From Neoaquamicrobium sediminum (GTDB taxonomy: Bacteria > Pseudomonadota > Alphaproteobacteria > Rhizobiales > Rhizobiaceae): DNA of 64,000 bases. This document shows, in pieces, positions 9,145 to 19,161 of the stretch (position 1 is the stretch's first letter; every line of letters starts with the position of its first letter). A program made the translations under genes and the position numbers. The stretch covers positions 558,001 to 622,000 of the forward strand of contig NZ_JABETK010000001.1 in the NCBI RefSeq assembly GCF_013240295.1, read 5' to 3'. The notes under the pieces are model-generated. The model worked only from the letters and a program-made list of their open reading frames with translations, made no database searches and had not been told where the DNA came from.

Positions 9145-9992
9145 ATGCACCGGACACTAACCCTTCTTCTGTCTGCTTTGGCGATCATGACCGGACTGGC
9201 CGGTTCAGCCGCGCGTGCGGCCGAGCCGTCCATTCCAAACTATTGGGACGAGCGGGAGCGGCTACCGAAACCCGACCTATCCGACGTCGAGCGCCTGCGC
9301 TTCCTGACGACGATCGATTTTCCCCCCTTCAGCTTTTGGACGGGCAAGGCAGACTGTCCGGTTTCCATGTCGACCTGGCGCGGGAAGTCTGCCGCGAACT
9401 CGACATCGTGGCGCGCTGCCAGATCCAGGGGCTGCCCTGGGACGAACTGGACACCGCCATGGCAACGGGCCAGGGAGAAGCGCTGATAGCGGGGACGCCG
9501 ATCAATGCGCAGACCCGGGAAAGCTACCTCTTTTCCCGGCCTTATCTGCGCTTTCCGGCGCGCTTCGTCGTTCGCAAAAGCACCACGCTGTACGAACCCC
9601 TGTACAAGGCAATTGACGGCAAGCGTACGGGCGTGATGGCGGGCACTGCCCACGAGGCCATGCTGCGGCGTTATTTTCCGGACGCCAAAGCGGTGACCTT
9701 CACGAAGCCTGAATGGCTTCAGGACGCACTGCGCGAAGGCAGGATCGACGGCATCTTCGGCGACGGGATGCGGCTTTCCTTCTGGCTTGCCGGATCTGCA
9801 TCGCAGAATTGCTGTCGTTTCGCCGGTGGACCGTACCTTGCACCGGAATTCCTCGGCTCGGGTCTGGCTATCGCCGTCAAGCGCGACGATGCCGTGCTGG
9901 CGCGCGCATTCGACTTCGCGCTGCGCGAAATCTCGGTCAACGGAACGTTTGCCGAGCTCTACCTGAAATATTTCCCCGTCAGCTTCTACTGA
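9145..9992 (+). pseudogene. Periplasmic amino acid-type substrate-binding protein (frameshifted)
   Basis: The repaired product is about 282 residues. A signal peptide starts at ATG 9145 (MHRTLTLLLSALAIMTGLAG, ending ARA). The SBP_bac_3 fold opens with RFLTTIDFPPFSFW. The frame slips at 9338-9340, where GG should read GGG, giving FSFWDGQGRLSGFHVDLA; that matches the family motif in which G-x-x-x-G-F-x-V-D-L-A follows. The second lobe contains TGVMAGTAHEAML and DGIFGDGMRLSFWLAG. The -1 shift looks like a missed base. Ligand unknown; polar amino acids are usual for the family. No permease or ATPase genes adjoin, so it may be an orphan receptor. Confidence 0.8.
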
Positions 9993-9998
9993 GCGGTT

Positions 9999-10412
9999 TC
10001 AGCCGGACGTGCGGTGCCTGATGGCGGCCGAGCGCTCGATCGCCGCCACGGCCAGCGGGTCCAGCCCGAAGCGATCCTTGACCAGATCGAGCACGCGCGT
10101 TTCCTCTTCGCGCACCGAAAGGTCGGCAGCCGCAATGTCGACTGCAAGCGCGTAGGCAGTTTCGCGCAGATCCTCGGAAAGTGCGCCCTTTATGAGCGCC
10201 AACACGCTCGCAAAGCCGTCTTCCTGCTGCAGAAGTTGCTGGCACTCCTGCGCCACGGCAAGCGTGCGAGACTGATCGAAGCCCTGGAAGATGGGCAGCG
10301 TGCGGACAATCGCACCGATGCGCGCCAGTTCTTCGTCACCCATGTCGCGGTCTGACGCCGACATGATGACCATCAGATAGACCATCGCTTCCTGCGGGGT
10401 CGGCTTCGACAT
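9999..10412 (-). CDS. TerB-family (tellurite resistance TerB-like) protein
   Basis: 137 residues from the ATG at 10412 (MSKPTPQEAMVYLMVIMSAS), chosen because GGAG sits six bases before it. It is an all-helical TerB/DjlA-N-like fold, with acidic DRDMGDEELARIGAIV and IAAADLSVREEETRVLDLVKDRFGL. In many alphaproteobacteria this gene is a free-standing cytoplasmic protein of unknown role, not part of a ter operon. No ter genes lie nearby, so tellurite resistance should not be assumed. It is convergent with the binding-protein gene and divergent from lysK. Confidence 0.8.
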   Translation of the reverse strand: MSKPTPQEAMVYLMVIMSASDRDMGDEELARIGAIVRTLPIFQGFDQSRTLAVAQECQQLLQQEDGFASVLALIKGALSEDLRETAYALAVDIAAADLSVREEETRVLDLVKDRFGLDPLAVAAIERSAAIRHRTSG

Positions 10413-10567
10413 GTTCTGCTCCATTGATGCTGTCCGAACCGCAAGGTAGGAAGCTGAGAGCGCTGCCGCAATGAAAAACCCCTGTCGCGATTGACGCATT
10501 GCTCAAGCGCGCATAGACGTTGCGCGCGCTGGCAAGAAGGCCCGCAAATCTTCACAGGACACTCGAA

Positions 10568-12226
10568 ATGACCACTTCGCGATCAAACTCGCTGATGCTT
10601 TCGCCCGAAATCCTTTCGGCGGCACGCGAGAGCAAAGCGTGGCCGTTCGAGGAGGCCCGCAAGATCATCAAACGTTACGAAGGCGGTAACTGGCCGGAGG
10701 TCGTGCTGTTCGAGACCGGCTACGGCCCCTCTGGTCTGCCGCATATCGGTACGTTCGGCGAGGTGGCGCGCACATCGATGGTGCGCCACGCCTTCCGTAT
10801 ACTGACCGAGGACCAGGTTCCCACCAAGCTGATCTGCTTTTCGGACGACATGGACGGGATGCGCAAGATCCCGGACAACGTGCCGGATCGCGCGTTCCTG
10901 GAGCCTTATCTGCACAAGCCGCTGACCGTGGTGCCGAACCCCTTCGGGGGCGACTATGAGAGCTTCGGCCATCATAACAATGCCATGCTGTGCCGCTTCC
11001 TCGATACGTTCGGCTTCGACTACGAGTTCGCCAGCGCTACGGACTATTACAAGTCAGGTCGCCTCGACGCGATCCTGAAGCGCGTGGCGGAACGCTACGA
11101 CGCGATCATGGCGATCATGCTGCCGACGCTCGGCGAGGAACGCCAGGCGACCTACAGCCCCTTCCTGCCGATCTCGCCGAAGACGGGGCGCGTGCTCTAC
11201 GTCCCTATGAAGAAGGTCGATGCAGAGGCCGGAACGATCACCTTCGACGACGAGGACGGCACGGAGACGACCCTTCCGGTCACCGGCGGCAAGGTCAAGC
11301 TGCAGTGGAAGCCAGACTTCGGCGCGCGCTGGGCGGCGCTGGGCATCGATTTCGAGATGTTCGGCAAGGACCACGGGCCGAACATGGGCGTCTACGACCG
11401 CATCTGCGTCGCGCTCGGCGGCCGTGCACCGGAGCACTTCGTCTATGAACTCTTCCTCGACGAGAACGGGCAGAAGATCTCGAAGTCGAAGGGCAACGGC
11501 CTGACGATCGACGAATGGCTGACCTATGCGCCGACGGAGAGCCTTGCGCTCTACATGTTCCAGAAGCCGCGCACGGCCAAGAAGCTCTACTTCGACGTCA
11601 TTCCGCGCGCGGTCGATGAGTATTACCAGTTCCTGTCTGCCTATCAGCGGCAGGACTGGAAAGAGCGGCTGGGCAATCCGGTCTGGCATATCCATGACGG
11701 CAATCCGCCGGTCGTCGACATGCCGGTGCCGTTCGGCCTGCTGCTCAATCTCGTCAGCGCTTCGAACGCGCACGACAAGTCCGTGCTGTGGGGGTTCATT
11801 TCCCGCCACGCTGCAGGCGTGACACCGCAGACCCATCCCGAGCTCGACCGGCTGGTCGGCTACGCGATCCGCTACTTCGAAGACTTCGTGAAGCCGCAGA
11901 AGCAGTTCCGGGCGCCGGATGCGGTGGAAGCAGAGGCCCTGCAGGCGCTCGCCGACAAGCTCGCGACGCTGCCGGCCGGCTCCGATGGCGAGGCGATCCA
12001 GAACGCCGCGCTGGATGTCGCCCGCGCAATCGAGCGCTATCAGGATCATTCCAAGAAGAGCCCCGAGGGCGGTCCCGGGGTCTCGGTGGCCTTCTTCCAG
12101 ATGATCTACCAGGTGCTGATCGGGCAGGAACGCGGCCCGCGCTTCGGCTCCTTTGCCGCGCTCTACGGCATCGAAAACACGCGTGCGCTGATCGGCAAGG
12201 CGCTGAGCGGGGAGCTAACCGCCTGA
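10568..12226 (+). CDS. lysK: Lysyl-tRNA synthetase, class I
   Basis: 552 residues from the ATG at 10568 (AGGA eight bases upstream). It is a class I enzyme, not the class II LysS of E. coli. It has the HIGH-type motif [12 protein letters not shown] (about residue 58) and KMSKS-type KISKSKGNG (about residue 305), with [12 protein letters not shown] preceding. It charges tRNA-Lys with lysine. Class I LysRS occurs in archaea, spirochaetes and most alphaproteobacteria, supporting the taxonomic call. Its stop overlaps the convergent SNase-like gene by 12 bases. Confidence 0.96.
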   Translation: MTTSRSNSLMLSPEILSAARESKAWPFEEARKIIKRYEGGNWPEVVLFETGYGPSGLPHIGTFGEVARTSMVRHAFRILTEDQVPTKLICFSDDMDGMRKIPDNVPDRAFLEPYLHKPLTVVPNPFGGDYESFGHHNNAMLCRFLDTFGFDYEFASATDYYKSGRLDAILKRVAERYDAIMAIMLPTLGEERQATYSPFLPISPKTGRVLYVPMKKVDAEAGTITFDDEDGTETTLPVTGGKVKLQWKPDFGARWAALGIDFEMFGKDHGPNMGVYDRICVALGGRAPEHFVYELFLDENGQKISKSKGNGLTIDEWLTYAPTESLALYMFQKPRTAKKLYFDVIPRAVDEYYQFLSAYQRQDWKERLGNPVWHIHDGNPPVVDMPVPFGLLLNLVSASNAHDKSVLWGFISRHAAGVTPQTHPELDRLVGYAIRYFEDFVKPQKQFRAPDAVEAEALQALADKLATLPAGSDGEAIQNAALDVARAIERYQDHSKKSPEGGPGVSVAFFQMIYQVLIGQERGPRFGSFAALYGIENTRALIGKALSGELTA

Positions 12227-12952
12227 GGTTTCAGGCAGGGTGACCGTCAGCGGGGGCGGCGCGGCACTGGAAGGTGCTGCGCCGAAGAGCCCCCGCCCCT
12301 TTTCCCGCGCTTCGGCCTCCATTTCGGCATAGGGTCCATCGGCCACGGCACGCACCCAGCCCTGCGCGACCAGCCAGGCTGCCGCGTCATGTCCGCCAAG
12401 CTTGCACTGGGTCACGACGGTTTCCTGCGGAGCAACCGGCGGCACGACGCAGGACAGCGCGCGGCCGCGCAGCCAGTTGCGGAAAGCGGTGCGGGCATGC
12501 ACGCCGCACGGCCAGGATGCGCCATCGCTGCCACAGGTCTCGTCCGCACCGGTGACCTCGATGCCCGAAAGCGCGACGTGATAGCCACGCGCCTCGAACG
12601 CGCCGGCAGCGGTTGCCACCGGCCGGTGAAGCATGGTTTCAGCGGGCGGCCCTTCGGACGGTACCTGCGCGCGGCCGATGCCCAACGCCTCGCGCGGATC
12701 GATCCGCTCCAGCCCTTCCTGCTCCACCAGTGGTGCCGCGACCACATCCGGTGCAACGGGTCGAACCCGAGAAGGAACCGGCAGCAGCGGCACACGCGCG
12801 GGGGCCGGCTGTGCCACGGCCTCGGGCTCCACGGGAACCGTCTCGATCGCGGCAGGGTCTTTGTGGCTGGTCAGCAAATCGCCGGAAGACAGAAGCGCGG
12901 CGCTCACACCGGCGAGCCCGGCCAGAGCGACGATTGCCGCCAGGGGCCGCAC
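12215..12952 (-). CDS. Secreted thermonuclease-like (SNase fold) protein, probably degenerate
   Basis: 245 residues. An N-terminal hydrophobic helix ([17 protein letters not shown]) acts as signal or anchor, followed by a Pro/Val-rich linker to about 100. An SNase-like domain follows: [19 protein letters not shown] corresponds to the family's RL-x-GIDAPE region, and [16 protein letters not shown] matches the conserved C-terminal helix. Four cysteines could form disulphides. The usual catalytic Arg/Asp/Glu are not clearly preserved, so nuclease activity is doubtful. It directly follows the S24 repressor gene with no gap and is probably co-transcribed. Confidence 0.7.
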   Translation of the reverse strand: MRPLAAIVALAGLAGVSAALLSSGDLLTSHKDPAAIETVPVEPEAVAQPAPARVPLLPVPSRVRPVAPDVVAAPLVEQEGLERIDPREALGIGRAQVPSEGPPAETMLHRPVATAAGAFEARGYHVALSGIEVTGADETCGSDGASWPCGVHARTAFRNWLRGRALSCVVPPVAPQETVVTQCKLGGHDAAAWLVAQGWVRAVADGPYAEMEAEAREKGRGLFGAAPSSAAPPPLTVTLPETSGG

Positions 12953-13603
12953 CTACTGGCTCGCCCAGACGATGCGCGCCATCCACTCGATCTCGGCCGT
13001 CGATACCGTGCGATCGGGATGGGCGGGATTGAGAGACACGAGTTCGATGGCCTCGGTGCTGCGACTTGCGAGCACTTTCGCCGTAACCTCGCCGCTGATG
13101 ATCTTGACCACGACACGGTCGCCCTTGCGCACCTGCGCGCCGGGTTCCACGATCAACACGTCGCCGTCGCGATAGAGCGGCAGCATGGAATCGCCCTGAA
13201 CCTGCAGCGCATAGGCGCCCTCGCCCGCGCCGGCTGGAAGCTCGATCTCCTCCCAGCCCTGGCCAACCGGGAAGCCGGCATCGTCGAAAAAGCCGCCCGC
13301 GCCTGCCTGCGCGAAACCGAGCAGCGGAACAGCGGGACGCCTTTGACGCATCCGGCCAACGGGCCGTCGTGGATGTTCCTCGACCAGCGCGAAGAGATCG
13401 CCGAGCGTCACCCCGGTCGCCTCGATGATCTTGGCGAGCGATTCCGTCGACGGCCAGCGCGGCCGGCCGTCAGCCGACAGCCGCTTCGACTTGTTGAAGG
13501 CGGTGGAATCGAGCCCGGCCCGCTTGGCAAGTCCCGATGCCGACAGCGAATGCTCCGCCGCGAGCGCGTCGATTGCCGCCCAGACACGTTCATGCGAGAG
13601 CAT
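12953..13603 (-). CDS. XRE/S24-family LexA-like transcriptional repressor
   Basis: 216 residues. An N-terminal helix-turn-helix (SASGLAKRAGLDSTAFNKSKR, about residues 20-40) recognises DNA. The C-terminal S24 peptidase domain has an Ala-Gly pair (GFAQAGAGG) suitable as an autocleavage site, catalytic serine in LQVQGDSMLPLY and lysine in VVVKIISGEVTAKVL. Proteins of this kind are phage- or stress-type repressors inactivated by self-cleavage with RecA. No phage genes are nearby; it is a common stand-alone chromosomal regulator in Rhizobiales. The target is unknown. Confidence 0.85.
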   Translation of the reverse strand: MLSHERVWAAIDALAAEHSLSASGLAKRAGLDSTAFNKSKRLSADGRPRWPSTESLAKIIEATGVTLGDLFALVEEHPRRPVGRMRQRRPAVPLLGFAQAGAGGFFDDAGFPVGQGWEEIELPAGAGEGAYALQVQGDSMLPLYRDGDVLIVEPGAQVRKGDRVVVKIISGEVTAKVLASRSTEAIELVSLNPAHPDRTVSTAEIEWMARIVWASQ

Positions 13604-13692
13604 CGCGCCCTCCCCGAAGACAGGAAAAAATACCTTTCCCGTCTAGTTAATCCCTGCGCGGCAGACTGTCCAGCCCAATGCCGCCGGTTTCC

Positions 13693-14307
13693 TCAGGCTC
13701 TGAACGGCGCGCGCCCAGTTTCCAGCGCGTGGGCAAGGTGATCGAGCCGATCCTGCCCCCAGAACGGTTCGCCGTTGAGCACGTAGACCGGCGCGCCAAC
13801 CGCATCGGCGTCGCTCGCTTCGCTGGTGTTGCGGGCGAGCGTTTCAGCGGCTTCGGGCTCGCCCGCGGCCTTCAGCACGGCGTCTGCATCGTGGCCCTCG
13901 GCCATAAGATAGGCTGCGAGCTGTTCAGGATCGGCGATGTTTTCACCCTTGGCCCACACACCCTGATGCACGCGCCAGATGAAGCCTGCGGGATCGGCTC
14001 CCTGCCTGACGAGCGCTATCACGCAGCGATCGGCAAGGCCGGGATCGACGGGGAAGAATTTGGGCTCGAGCTCCAGCGGCAGGCCGCGCATGTCGGCGAT
14101 GCGCTGCAATTCGATCCGGCGGTAACGCTGGCGCAGCGGCGTGCGCTGGCCGAGGGGCACGGAGCCGGACTTTTCCCAGACGCCGCCAATGTTGATCGGC
14201 TTGTAGCGGATTTCAGCGCCGTGCCTCGCCGCGAGTTCATGGAACGCCTTGTGGCCGAGATAGGCGAAGGGCGAGGAACAGATGAAATAGTAGTCGATGG
14301 CGGTCAT
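13693..14307 (-). CDS. 2-hydroxychromene-2-carboxylate isomerase family protein
   Basis: 204-residue DsbA-fold, GST kappa-like protein. YYFICSSPFAYLGHKAFHELA at the N-terminus is the family's glutathione-site region, with serine where DsbA has CxxC. VGAPVYVLNGEPFWGQDRLDHL near the end is the conserved cis-Pro and C-terminal helix block. The named reaction is isomerisation in naphthalene breakdown. No aromatic degradation genes are present here, so the real substrate is unknown and a general glutathione-dependent role is equally likely. Confidence 0.86.
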   Translation of the reverse strand: MTAIDYYFICSSPFAYLGHKAFHELAARHGAEIRYKPINIGGVWEKSGSVPLGQRTPLRQRYRRIELQRIADMRGLPLELEPKFFPVDPGLADRCVIALVRQGADPAGFIWRVHQGVWAKGENIADPEQLAAYLMAEGHDADAVLKAAGEPEAAETLARNTSEASDADAVGAPVYVLNGEPFWGQDRLDHLAHALETGRAPFRA

Positions 14308-14404
14308 GGCGCAGCTTTCTCGTTTTGCCTGATTTTAACGTCGCAGGTCGCTGCTACAACGCTCGTATTGCCGACAGTGTGCTTTTTCTTGCGCCAGCGC
14401 TCGG

Positions 14405-14950
14405 TCAGGTCGCATCCTTGGCAAGTTGCCGAAGCCGCCCATGGGAGGCCATGAAGGTGCGTTCCTCCTCCGTGGGCTGGCGCGGTTTCGCGTCAACACC
14501 AAGATTGCCGACAACCTCGTCGATCGGCACGAAACGCCGCGCGCCGAAATCGTAGACGCCTGCCGTGGTCATCACCAGTGCCGCGGTGCGGCCATCCTCC
14601 AGCACGAAACGATGCCGCCCGATGACCTGCGTGTCTTCCCAGGTCTCCACTGTGGAGACCACTTCGAATTTTTTCCAGAGCCTGATCTCGCGCACATAGA
14701 CGGCCTGCAAGCCGCCCATCATCGGCGCCCAGCGGTGCTTTCGCGCCAAGGCTATAAGCCCTGCGCGGGCAAATATGTCGATGCGGCCGACGTCGGCAAG
14801 CATCATGTAGCGGGCATTGTTGAGATGCAGGTTGGAATCGATGTCCGTCGGCAGGCAACGGAAGGTCAACCGGCTTTCGTCGCCCATGCGATAGCGACCG
14901 CGCGATTTGGCGGTCGCCATCATGCGGGCGAGGCGCAGCCAGACATACAT
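14405..14950 (-). CDS. Thioesterase family protein (hot-dog fold)
   Basis: 181 residues. The hot-dog motif region CLPTDIDSNLHLNNARYMMLADVGRID places the Asp and Asn/His of 4HBT-like acyl-CoA thioesterases. A second block, KFEVVSTVETWEDTQVIGRHRFV, is the central beta sheet. Similar proteins are called THEM6-like thioesterases. It lies downstream in the direction of the beta-oxidation operon and could act on its intermediates, but a repeat hairpin separates them and no direct coupling is visible. Confidence 0.8.
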   Translation of the reverse strand: MYVWLRLARMMATAKSRGRYRMGDESRLTFRCLPTDIDSNLHLNNARYMMLADVGRIDIFARAGLIALARKHRWAPMMGGLQAVYVREIRLWKKFEVVSTVETWEDTQVIGRHRFVLEDGRTAALVMTTAGVYDFGARRFVPIDEVVGNLGVDAKPRQPTEEERTFMASHGRLRQLAKDAT

Positions 14951-14974
14951 AAGAGTGCTCCGTTGCTGCCGGCC

Positions 14975-15008
14975 TCGCGGTCCCCTCCCCGCTCACGGGG
15001 AGAGGAAC
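14975..15008. repeat. Palindromic intergenic repeat
   Basis: CTCCCCG, loop CTCA, CGGGGAG form a hairpin flanked by further complementary bases, between the thioesterase start and the fadJ stop. Short high-GC palindromes of this form are dispersed in rhizobial genomes. It has no T tract, so it may be a REP-like element and not a classical terminator. Confidence 0.5.
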
Positions 15009-15019
15009 GACTTCGGGGC

Positions 15020-17236
15020 CTAGGCCGCCTTCTTCGCCTTCGGGTAAGGGTTGAAGCGCTCGTAGAACGTCTCGTCTTTGCCCGCCATCTCTACCAGAAG
15101 CTTGGGTGCCTTGAACTGTGCGCCGTACTTCTTCTGCAGCTTCTTGGCGAGTGCGACGAACTCGGCCACGCCCATGCCTTCGATGTAGGAGAGCGCGCCA
15201 CCCGTATAGGGCGCGAAGCCGAAGGCCAGGATCGAGCCGACATCCGCCTCACGCGGATCGGTGACGATGCCCTCTTCCATGACGCGGGCCGCTTCCAGCG
15301 CGATGGTCACGAGGAAGCGCTGCTTCAGCTCCTCGACATCGATCTTGTCGGCATCCTGCTGCGGATAAAGATCCTTGAGCCCCGGCCACAGGTGTTTCTT
15401 GGCCGGCTTTTCCGGATAGTCGTAGAAGCCCTTGCCGTTCTTGCGGCCGTGGCGGCCGTGCTTGTCGACCATGGTGTTGATGAGCGCGAACTGGTCCTGG
15501 TCCACCGCCTTCTCGCCAAGATCGCGAATGGTCTGCTTCATGATCTTCTGCGCAAGGTCGATGGCCGTCTCATCGGTCAGCGCCAGCGGGCCGACCGGCA
15601 TGCCGGCCATCTTGGCGGCGTTCTCGATCATCGCCGGAGGCACACCCTCGATCAGCATCTGGTAGGATTCCGACATGTAGCGCAGCACGCAGCGGTTCAC
15701 GTAGAAGCCGCGCGTGTCGTTGACGACGATCGGCGTCTTCCTGATCGCGCGAACATAGTCGATGGCCACGGCCAGCGCCTTGTCGCCCGTCTTCTTGCCC
15801 AGAATGATCTCGACCAGCATCATCTTGTCGACCGGCGAGAAGAAGTGGATGCCGATGAAATTGTCCGGGCGCTTGGAGTTCTTCGCCAGCCCGGTGATCG
15901 GGATCGTCGAGGTGTTCGACGCGAAGACCGCGTCCTTGGCGATGACGGCTTCCGTCTGCTCGGTGGCGCTCTTCTTGACCTCCGAATCCTCGAACACCGC
16001 CTCGATGACGAGGTCGCAGCCTTCTAGGTCCTTGTAGTCGACCGTCGGGGTGATGAGCGAAAGGAGCTGTTCCTTCTGCTCCTCCGTTGCACGGCCCTTC
16101 TTGATGGCGCCGTCCATCAGGCCCGCCGAATGCGCCTTGCCCTTCTCGGCAGCAGCGATGTCACGGTCGAGAAGCACCACGGGAATGCCGGCCTTGGCCG
16201 TCACGAAGGCGATGCCCGCGCCCATGAAGCCCGCACCAAGGACACCGATCTTCTTGAACTTCGTCTCCGGTACGCCCTGCGGACGGCGCGCGCCCTTGTT
16301 GAGTTCCTGCAGCGAGACGAACAGCGAACGCACCATCATGGCGGCTTCGGTCGAGCGCAAGATTTCGGTGAAGTAGCGCTGCTCGATCCGGAGTGCCGTG
16401 TCGAAGGGCACCAGCAGGCCCTCATAGGCGCATTTCAGGATCGCCGCGGCAGCCGGATAGTTGCCGTAGGTCTCGCGGCGCAGGATGGCGATTGCCGGCG
16501 GCCACAGGTTGGCGCCGCGCGCCGAATAGACGGGTCCGCCTGGCAGCTTGAAACCCTTCTCATCCCATGGCTGCACCGGCTTCAGGCCGGCGGCGATCAT
16601 CGCCTTGGCGGCATCGATGAGTTTGGCGGGCTCGACAACCTCGTGGATCAGCCCCATCTGTTTCGCCTTCTTCGGCGAGAGGTTCTGGCCCGAGGTCAGC
16701 ATCTGCAAGGCGGACTGCGGATCGGTCAGGCGCGGCACGCGCTGGGTACCGCCGGCACCCGGGAAAATACCGACCTTCACCTCCGGCAGCGCCATCTTGA
16801 CCTTGTCCGAGTCGGCGGCCACGCGCCCGTGGCAGGCGAGCGACAGTTCGAACGCGCCGCCCATGCAGGTGCCATTGATCGCCGAGACCCACGGCTTGCC
16901 GCAGGTTTCCAGCTTGCGCCAGAGCCAGCTCATCCGGCCGGCGCCGTCGAACAGCATCTTGATCGCCTTGTCGTGGTCGCGCGCCTCTTCCTCGCGGAAG
17001 AGCTTGAGCATGCGCTGCAGCATGGTCAGGTCGGCACCGCCGGAAAACGTGTCCTTGCCGGAGGTGATGACGGCACCCTTGACGGCCTCGTCGGCTACGA
17101 CCTGGTCGATGATCTTGTCGAGTTCGTCCATCACCTCCTCGGTGAAGACGTTCATCGACTTGTCGGGCATGTCCCAGGTGACGAGGGCGATGCCGTCGGC
17201 ATCGGTCTCGACGGTGAAATTCTTGTATTCAGCCAT
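15020..17236 (-). CDS. fadJ: Fatty acid oxidation complex alpha subunit (enoyl-CoA hydratase / 3-hydroxyacyl-CoA dehydrogenase)
   Basis: 738-residue bifunctional beta-oxidation enzyme. The N-terminal crotonase domain (about 1-190) has [35 protein letters not shown] and [20 protein letters not shown] with its catalytic glutamates. The NAD-binding domain begins at about 330 with [17 protein letters not shown] and continues with [10 protein letters not shown] and the C-terminal hydroxyacyl-CoA dehydrogenase repeats. It hydrates enoyl-CoA and oxidises 3-hydroxyacyl-CoA in the cytoplasm. It is the last gene of the minus-strand operon fadE-acd-gst-fadA-fadJ; the thiolase lies 21 bp upstream. Confidence 0.94.
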   Translation of the reverse strand: MAEYKNFTVETDADGIALVTWDMPDKSMNVFTEEVMDELDKIIDQVVADEAVKGAVITSGKDTFSGGADLTMLQRMLKLFREEEARDHDKAIKMLFDGAGRMSWLWRKLETCGKPWVSAINGTCMGGAFELSLACHGRVAADSDKVKMALPEVKVGIFPGAGGTQRVPRLTDPQSALQMLTSGQNLSPKKAKQMGLIHEVVEPAKLIDAAKAMIAAGLKPVQPWDEKGFKLPGGPVYSARGANLWPPAIAILRRETYGNYPAAAAILKCAYEGLLVPFDTALRIEQRYFTEILRSTEAAMMVRSLFVSLQELNKGARRPQGVPETKFKKIGVLGAGFMGAGIAFVTAKAGIPVVLLDRDIAAAEKGKAHSAGLMDGAIKKGRATEEQKEQLLSLITPTVDYKDLEGCDLVIEAVFEDSEVKKSATEQTEAVIAKDAVFASNTSTIPITGLAKNSKRPDNFIGIHFFSPVDKMMLVEIILGKKTGDKALAVAIDYVRAIRKTPIVVNDTRGFYVNRCVLRYMSESYQMLIEGVPPAMIENAAKMAGMPVGPLALTDETAIDLAQKIMKQTIRDLGEKAVDQDQFALINTMVDKHGRHGRKNGKGFYDYPEKPAKKHLWPGLKDLYPQQDADKIDVEELKQRFLVTIALEAARVMEEGIVTDPREADVGSILAFGFAPYTGGALSYIEGMGVAEFVALAKKLQKKYGAQFKAPKLLVEMAGKDETFYERFNPYPKAKKAA

Positions 17237-17257
17237 TTTTCTTATCCTCCGGACGGA

Positions 17258-18466
17258 TCAGACGCGCTCGATGATCGTCGCGGTGCCCATGCCCGCGCCG
17301 ATGCACAGCGTCACAAGTGCGGTGTTCAGGTCGCGGCGCTCCAGCTCGTCCAGCACGGTGCCGAAGATCATCGCGCCGGTCGCGCCGAGCGGATGGCCCA
17401 TTGCGATCGCGCCGCCATTGACGTTGATCTTGTCGTGCGGAATGTCGAACGCCTGCATGTAGCGCAGCACCACGGACGCGAACGCCTCGTTCAGCTCGAA
17501 CAGGTCGATGTCCGAGAGTTTCATCTTGGACTTGGCGAGCAGCTTCTCGGTCACATCCACCGGGCCGGTCAGCATGATCGCCGGCTCGGAGCCGATGTTG
17601 GTGAAAGCACGGATGCGCGCGCGCGGCTTGAGGCCCAGCGTCTTGCCGGCCTTCTTGGAGCCAAGCAGCACCGCGGCAGCACCATCGACGATGCCACTCG
17701 AATTGCCGGCGTGATGCACGTGATTGACCGCCTCTACTTCCGGGTGGCGCTGGATGGCGACGGCATCGAAGCCGCCCATCTCGCCCGGCATCACGAAGGA
17801 CGGATTGAGCGAAGCCAGCGACTGCATGTCTGTCGAAGGCCGCATATGCTCGTCATGGTCGAGGATCGTCATGCCGTTCTGATCCTTGATCGGCACGACC
17901 GACTTCTTGAAGTAGCCCTTCTCCCACGACTTTGCCGCGCGCTTCTGGCTCTCGACCGCATAGGCGTCGACGTCGTCGCGCGAGAAGCCGTATTTGGTGG
18001 CGATCAGGTCTGCCGAAACACCCTGCGGCACGAAATAGCCGGGAAGCCCCACCGATGGATCCATGAACCACGCACCGCCCGACATGCCCATGCCGACGCG
18101 GCTCATCGATTCCACGCCGCCGGCAATCACGATGTCGTCGGAACCGCCGGCGATTTTGGCAGCACCGAGATTGATCGCATCGAGCCCGGACGCGCAGAAG
18201 CGCGAGATTTGGATGCCGGGCGCCTCGGTCGCGTAACCGGCCTCGAAGGTCGCGGCGCGCGGGATCACCGAGCCTGCTTCGCCGACAGGGTCGACACAGC
18301 CGAAGATGATGTCGTCGACGGTGGAGGTGTCAAGACCGTTGCGGTCGCGCACGGCCTCCAGCGTCTTTGCCGCAAGGCGAACCGCCGGCACTTCGTGCAG
18401 CGAGCCATCCTTCTTGCCGCGTCCGCGCGGGGTGCGCACGGCATCATAGACATATGCGTCTGCCAT
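17258..18466 (-). CDS. fadA: Acetyl-CoA C-acyltransferase (thiolase, beta subunit)
   Basis: 402 residues from [15 protein letters not shown] (ATG 18466, with a GGGAG upstream). It has the thiolase nucleophile cysteine in [15 protein letters not shown] (about residue 89), catalytic histidine in [15 protein letters not shown] and second cysteine in [13 protein letters not shown]. It cleaves 3-ketoacyl-CoA to acetyl-CoA and a shortened acyl-CoA. It is placed between the GST and fadJ, the usual pairing with the alpha subunit. Confidence 0.94.
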   Translation of the reverse strand: MADAYVYDAVRTPRGRGKKDGSLHEVPAVRLAAKTLEAVRDRNGLDTSTVDDIIFGCVDPVGEAGSVIPRAATFEAGYATEAPGIQISRFCASGLDAINLGAAKIAGGSDDIVIAGGVESMSRVGMGMSGGAWFMDPSVGLPGYFVPQGVSADLIATKYGFSRDDVDAYAVESQKRAAKSWEKGYFKKSVVPIKDQNGMTILDHDEHMRPSTDMQSLASLNPSFVMPGEMGGFDAVAIQRHPEVEAVNHVHHAGNSSGIVDGAAAVLLGSKKAGKTLGLKPRARIRAFTNIGSEPAIMLTGPVDVTEKLLAKSKMKLSDIDLFELNEAFASVVLRYMQAFDIPHDKINVNGGAIAMGHPLGATGAMIFGTVLDELERRDLNTALVTLCIGAGMGTATIIERV

Positions 18467-18527
18467 CTGTTTTCTCCCTTTCGACCGGCGGCGCCCTTGC
18501 GGCACCGCCCGGAGTTTCGTTGACGGT

Positions 18528-19159
18528 TTACTGCCCGGTCGGCATCAGCGCCTCGGGCGCAGCCCAGCCGGGCAGGTTGCGGATGCGGTCGAGCCAGTGC
18601 CCGATCGCGGGATAGTCTTTCCAGTCGGCATCGATCTGCTGCGGCCAGAAGAGATAGCCGCAAAGAGACAGGTCGGCGATGGTCGGGCGCGCGGCAGCGA
18701 CCCATTCGCGGCCCGCAAGATGCGTTTCCAACACCTTCCACGCATCCTGCGCGCGACTGTAGATGAATTCGGCCGCCGGATCGCCCTTCTTGCCGCGGAA
18801 ATGGCGCATGAAGCGCTCGGTTGCCGTGTAGCTGGTCAGCTTGTGGTTGTCGAAGAGGATCCAGCGCAGAATCTCGAACTCCTCGGCCTCGGTCTCGTGG
18901 CTGAACCTGCCGAAATGGCGGGCGAGATAGAGCAGGATCGCGCCCGACTGGCTGAGCGTGAAATCGCCCTCGTCGCGATGGTGGACAAGGATTGGGGCCT
19001 CACCCATCACATTGACCGCGCGATATTCGGGCGAGCGCGTCTCACCCTTGAAGAACTCGACGCCGCGAGCCTGCCAGTCGGCCCCGCAGAGCGTGAGCAT
19101 CAGCGCCGGCTTGTAGGAATTACCGGATTCGAGAAGCAGTAGAGCGTGAATTCGGCCAT
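18528..19159 (-). pseudogene. Glutathione S-transferase family protein (frameshifted near N-terminus)
   Basis: The repaired product is about 210 residues. It starts at ATG 19159 (MAEFTLYCF), almost abutting the acyl-CoA dehydrogenase stop. A -1 shift at about 19131-19136 moves to the frame ESGNSYKPALMLTLCGADW, restoring the expected LYCFLESGNSYKPAL thioredoxin-like start. The rest is intact: EAPILVHH, LSQSGAILLYLARHFG (Glu/Ser glutathione site) and the helical C-domain TIADLSLCGYLFW. Many alphaproteobacterial beta-oxidation operons carry such a GST; its role there is unknown. Confidence 0.78.
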
Positions 19160-19161
19160 CT

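Noticed and set aside
9999..10412. Tellurite resistance operon
   Set aside because: Only a lone TerB-like gene is present; no other ter genes nearby.
12215..13603. Prophage remnant, because of the S24 repressor
   Set aside because: No integrase, structural or lysis genes and no attachment-site duplication; both flanks are housekeeping genes.
16130..18523. 797-codon plus-strand open frame opposite fadJ and fadA
   Set aside because: Antisense shadow of two unmistakable genes in high-GC DNA; its translation is Arg/His/Asp-rich with no family motif or ribosome site.
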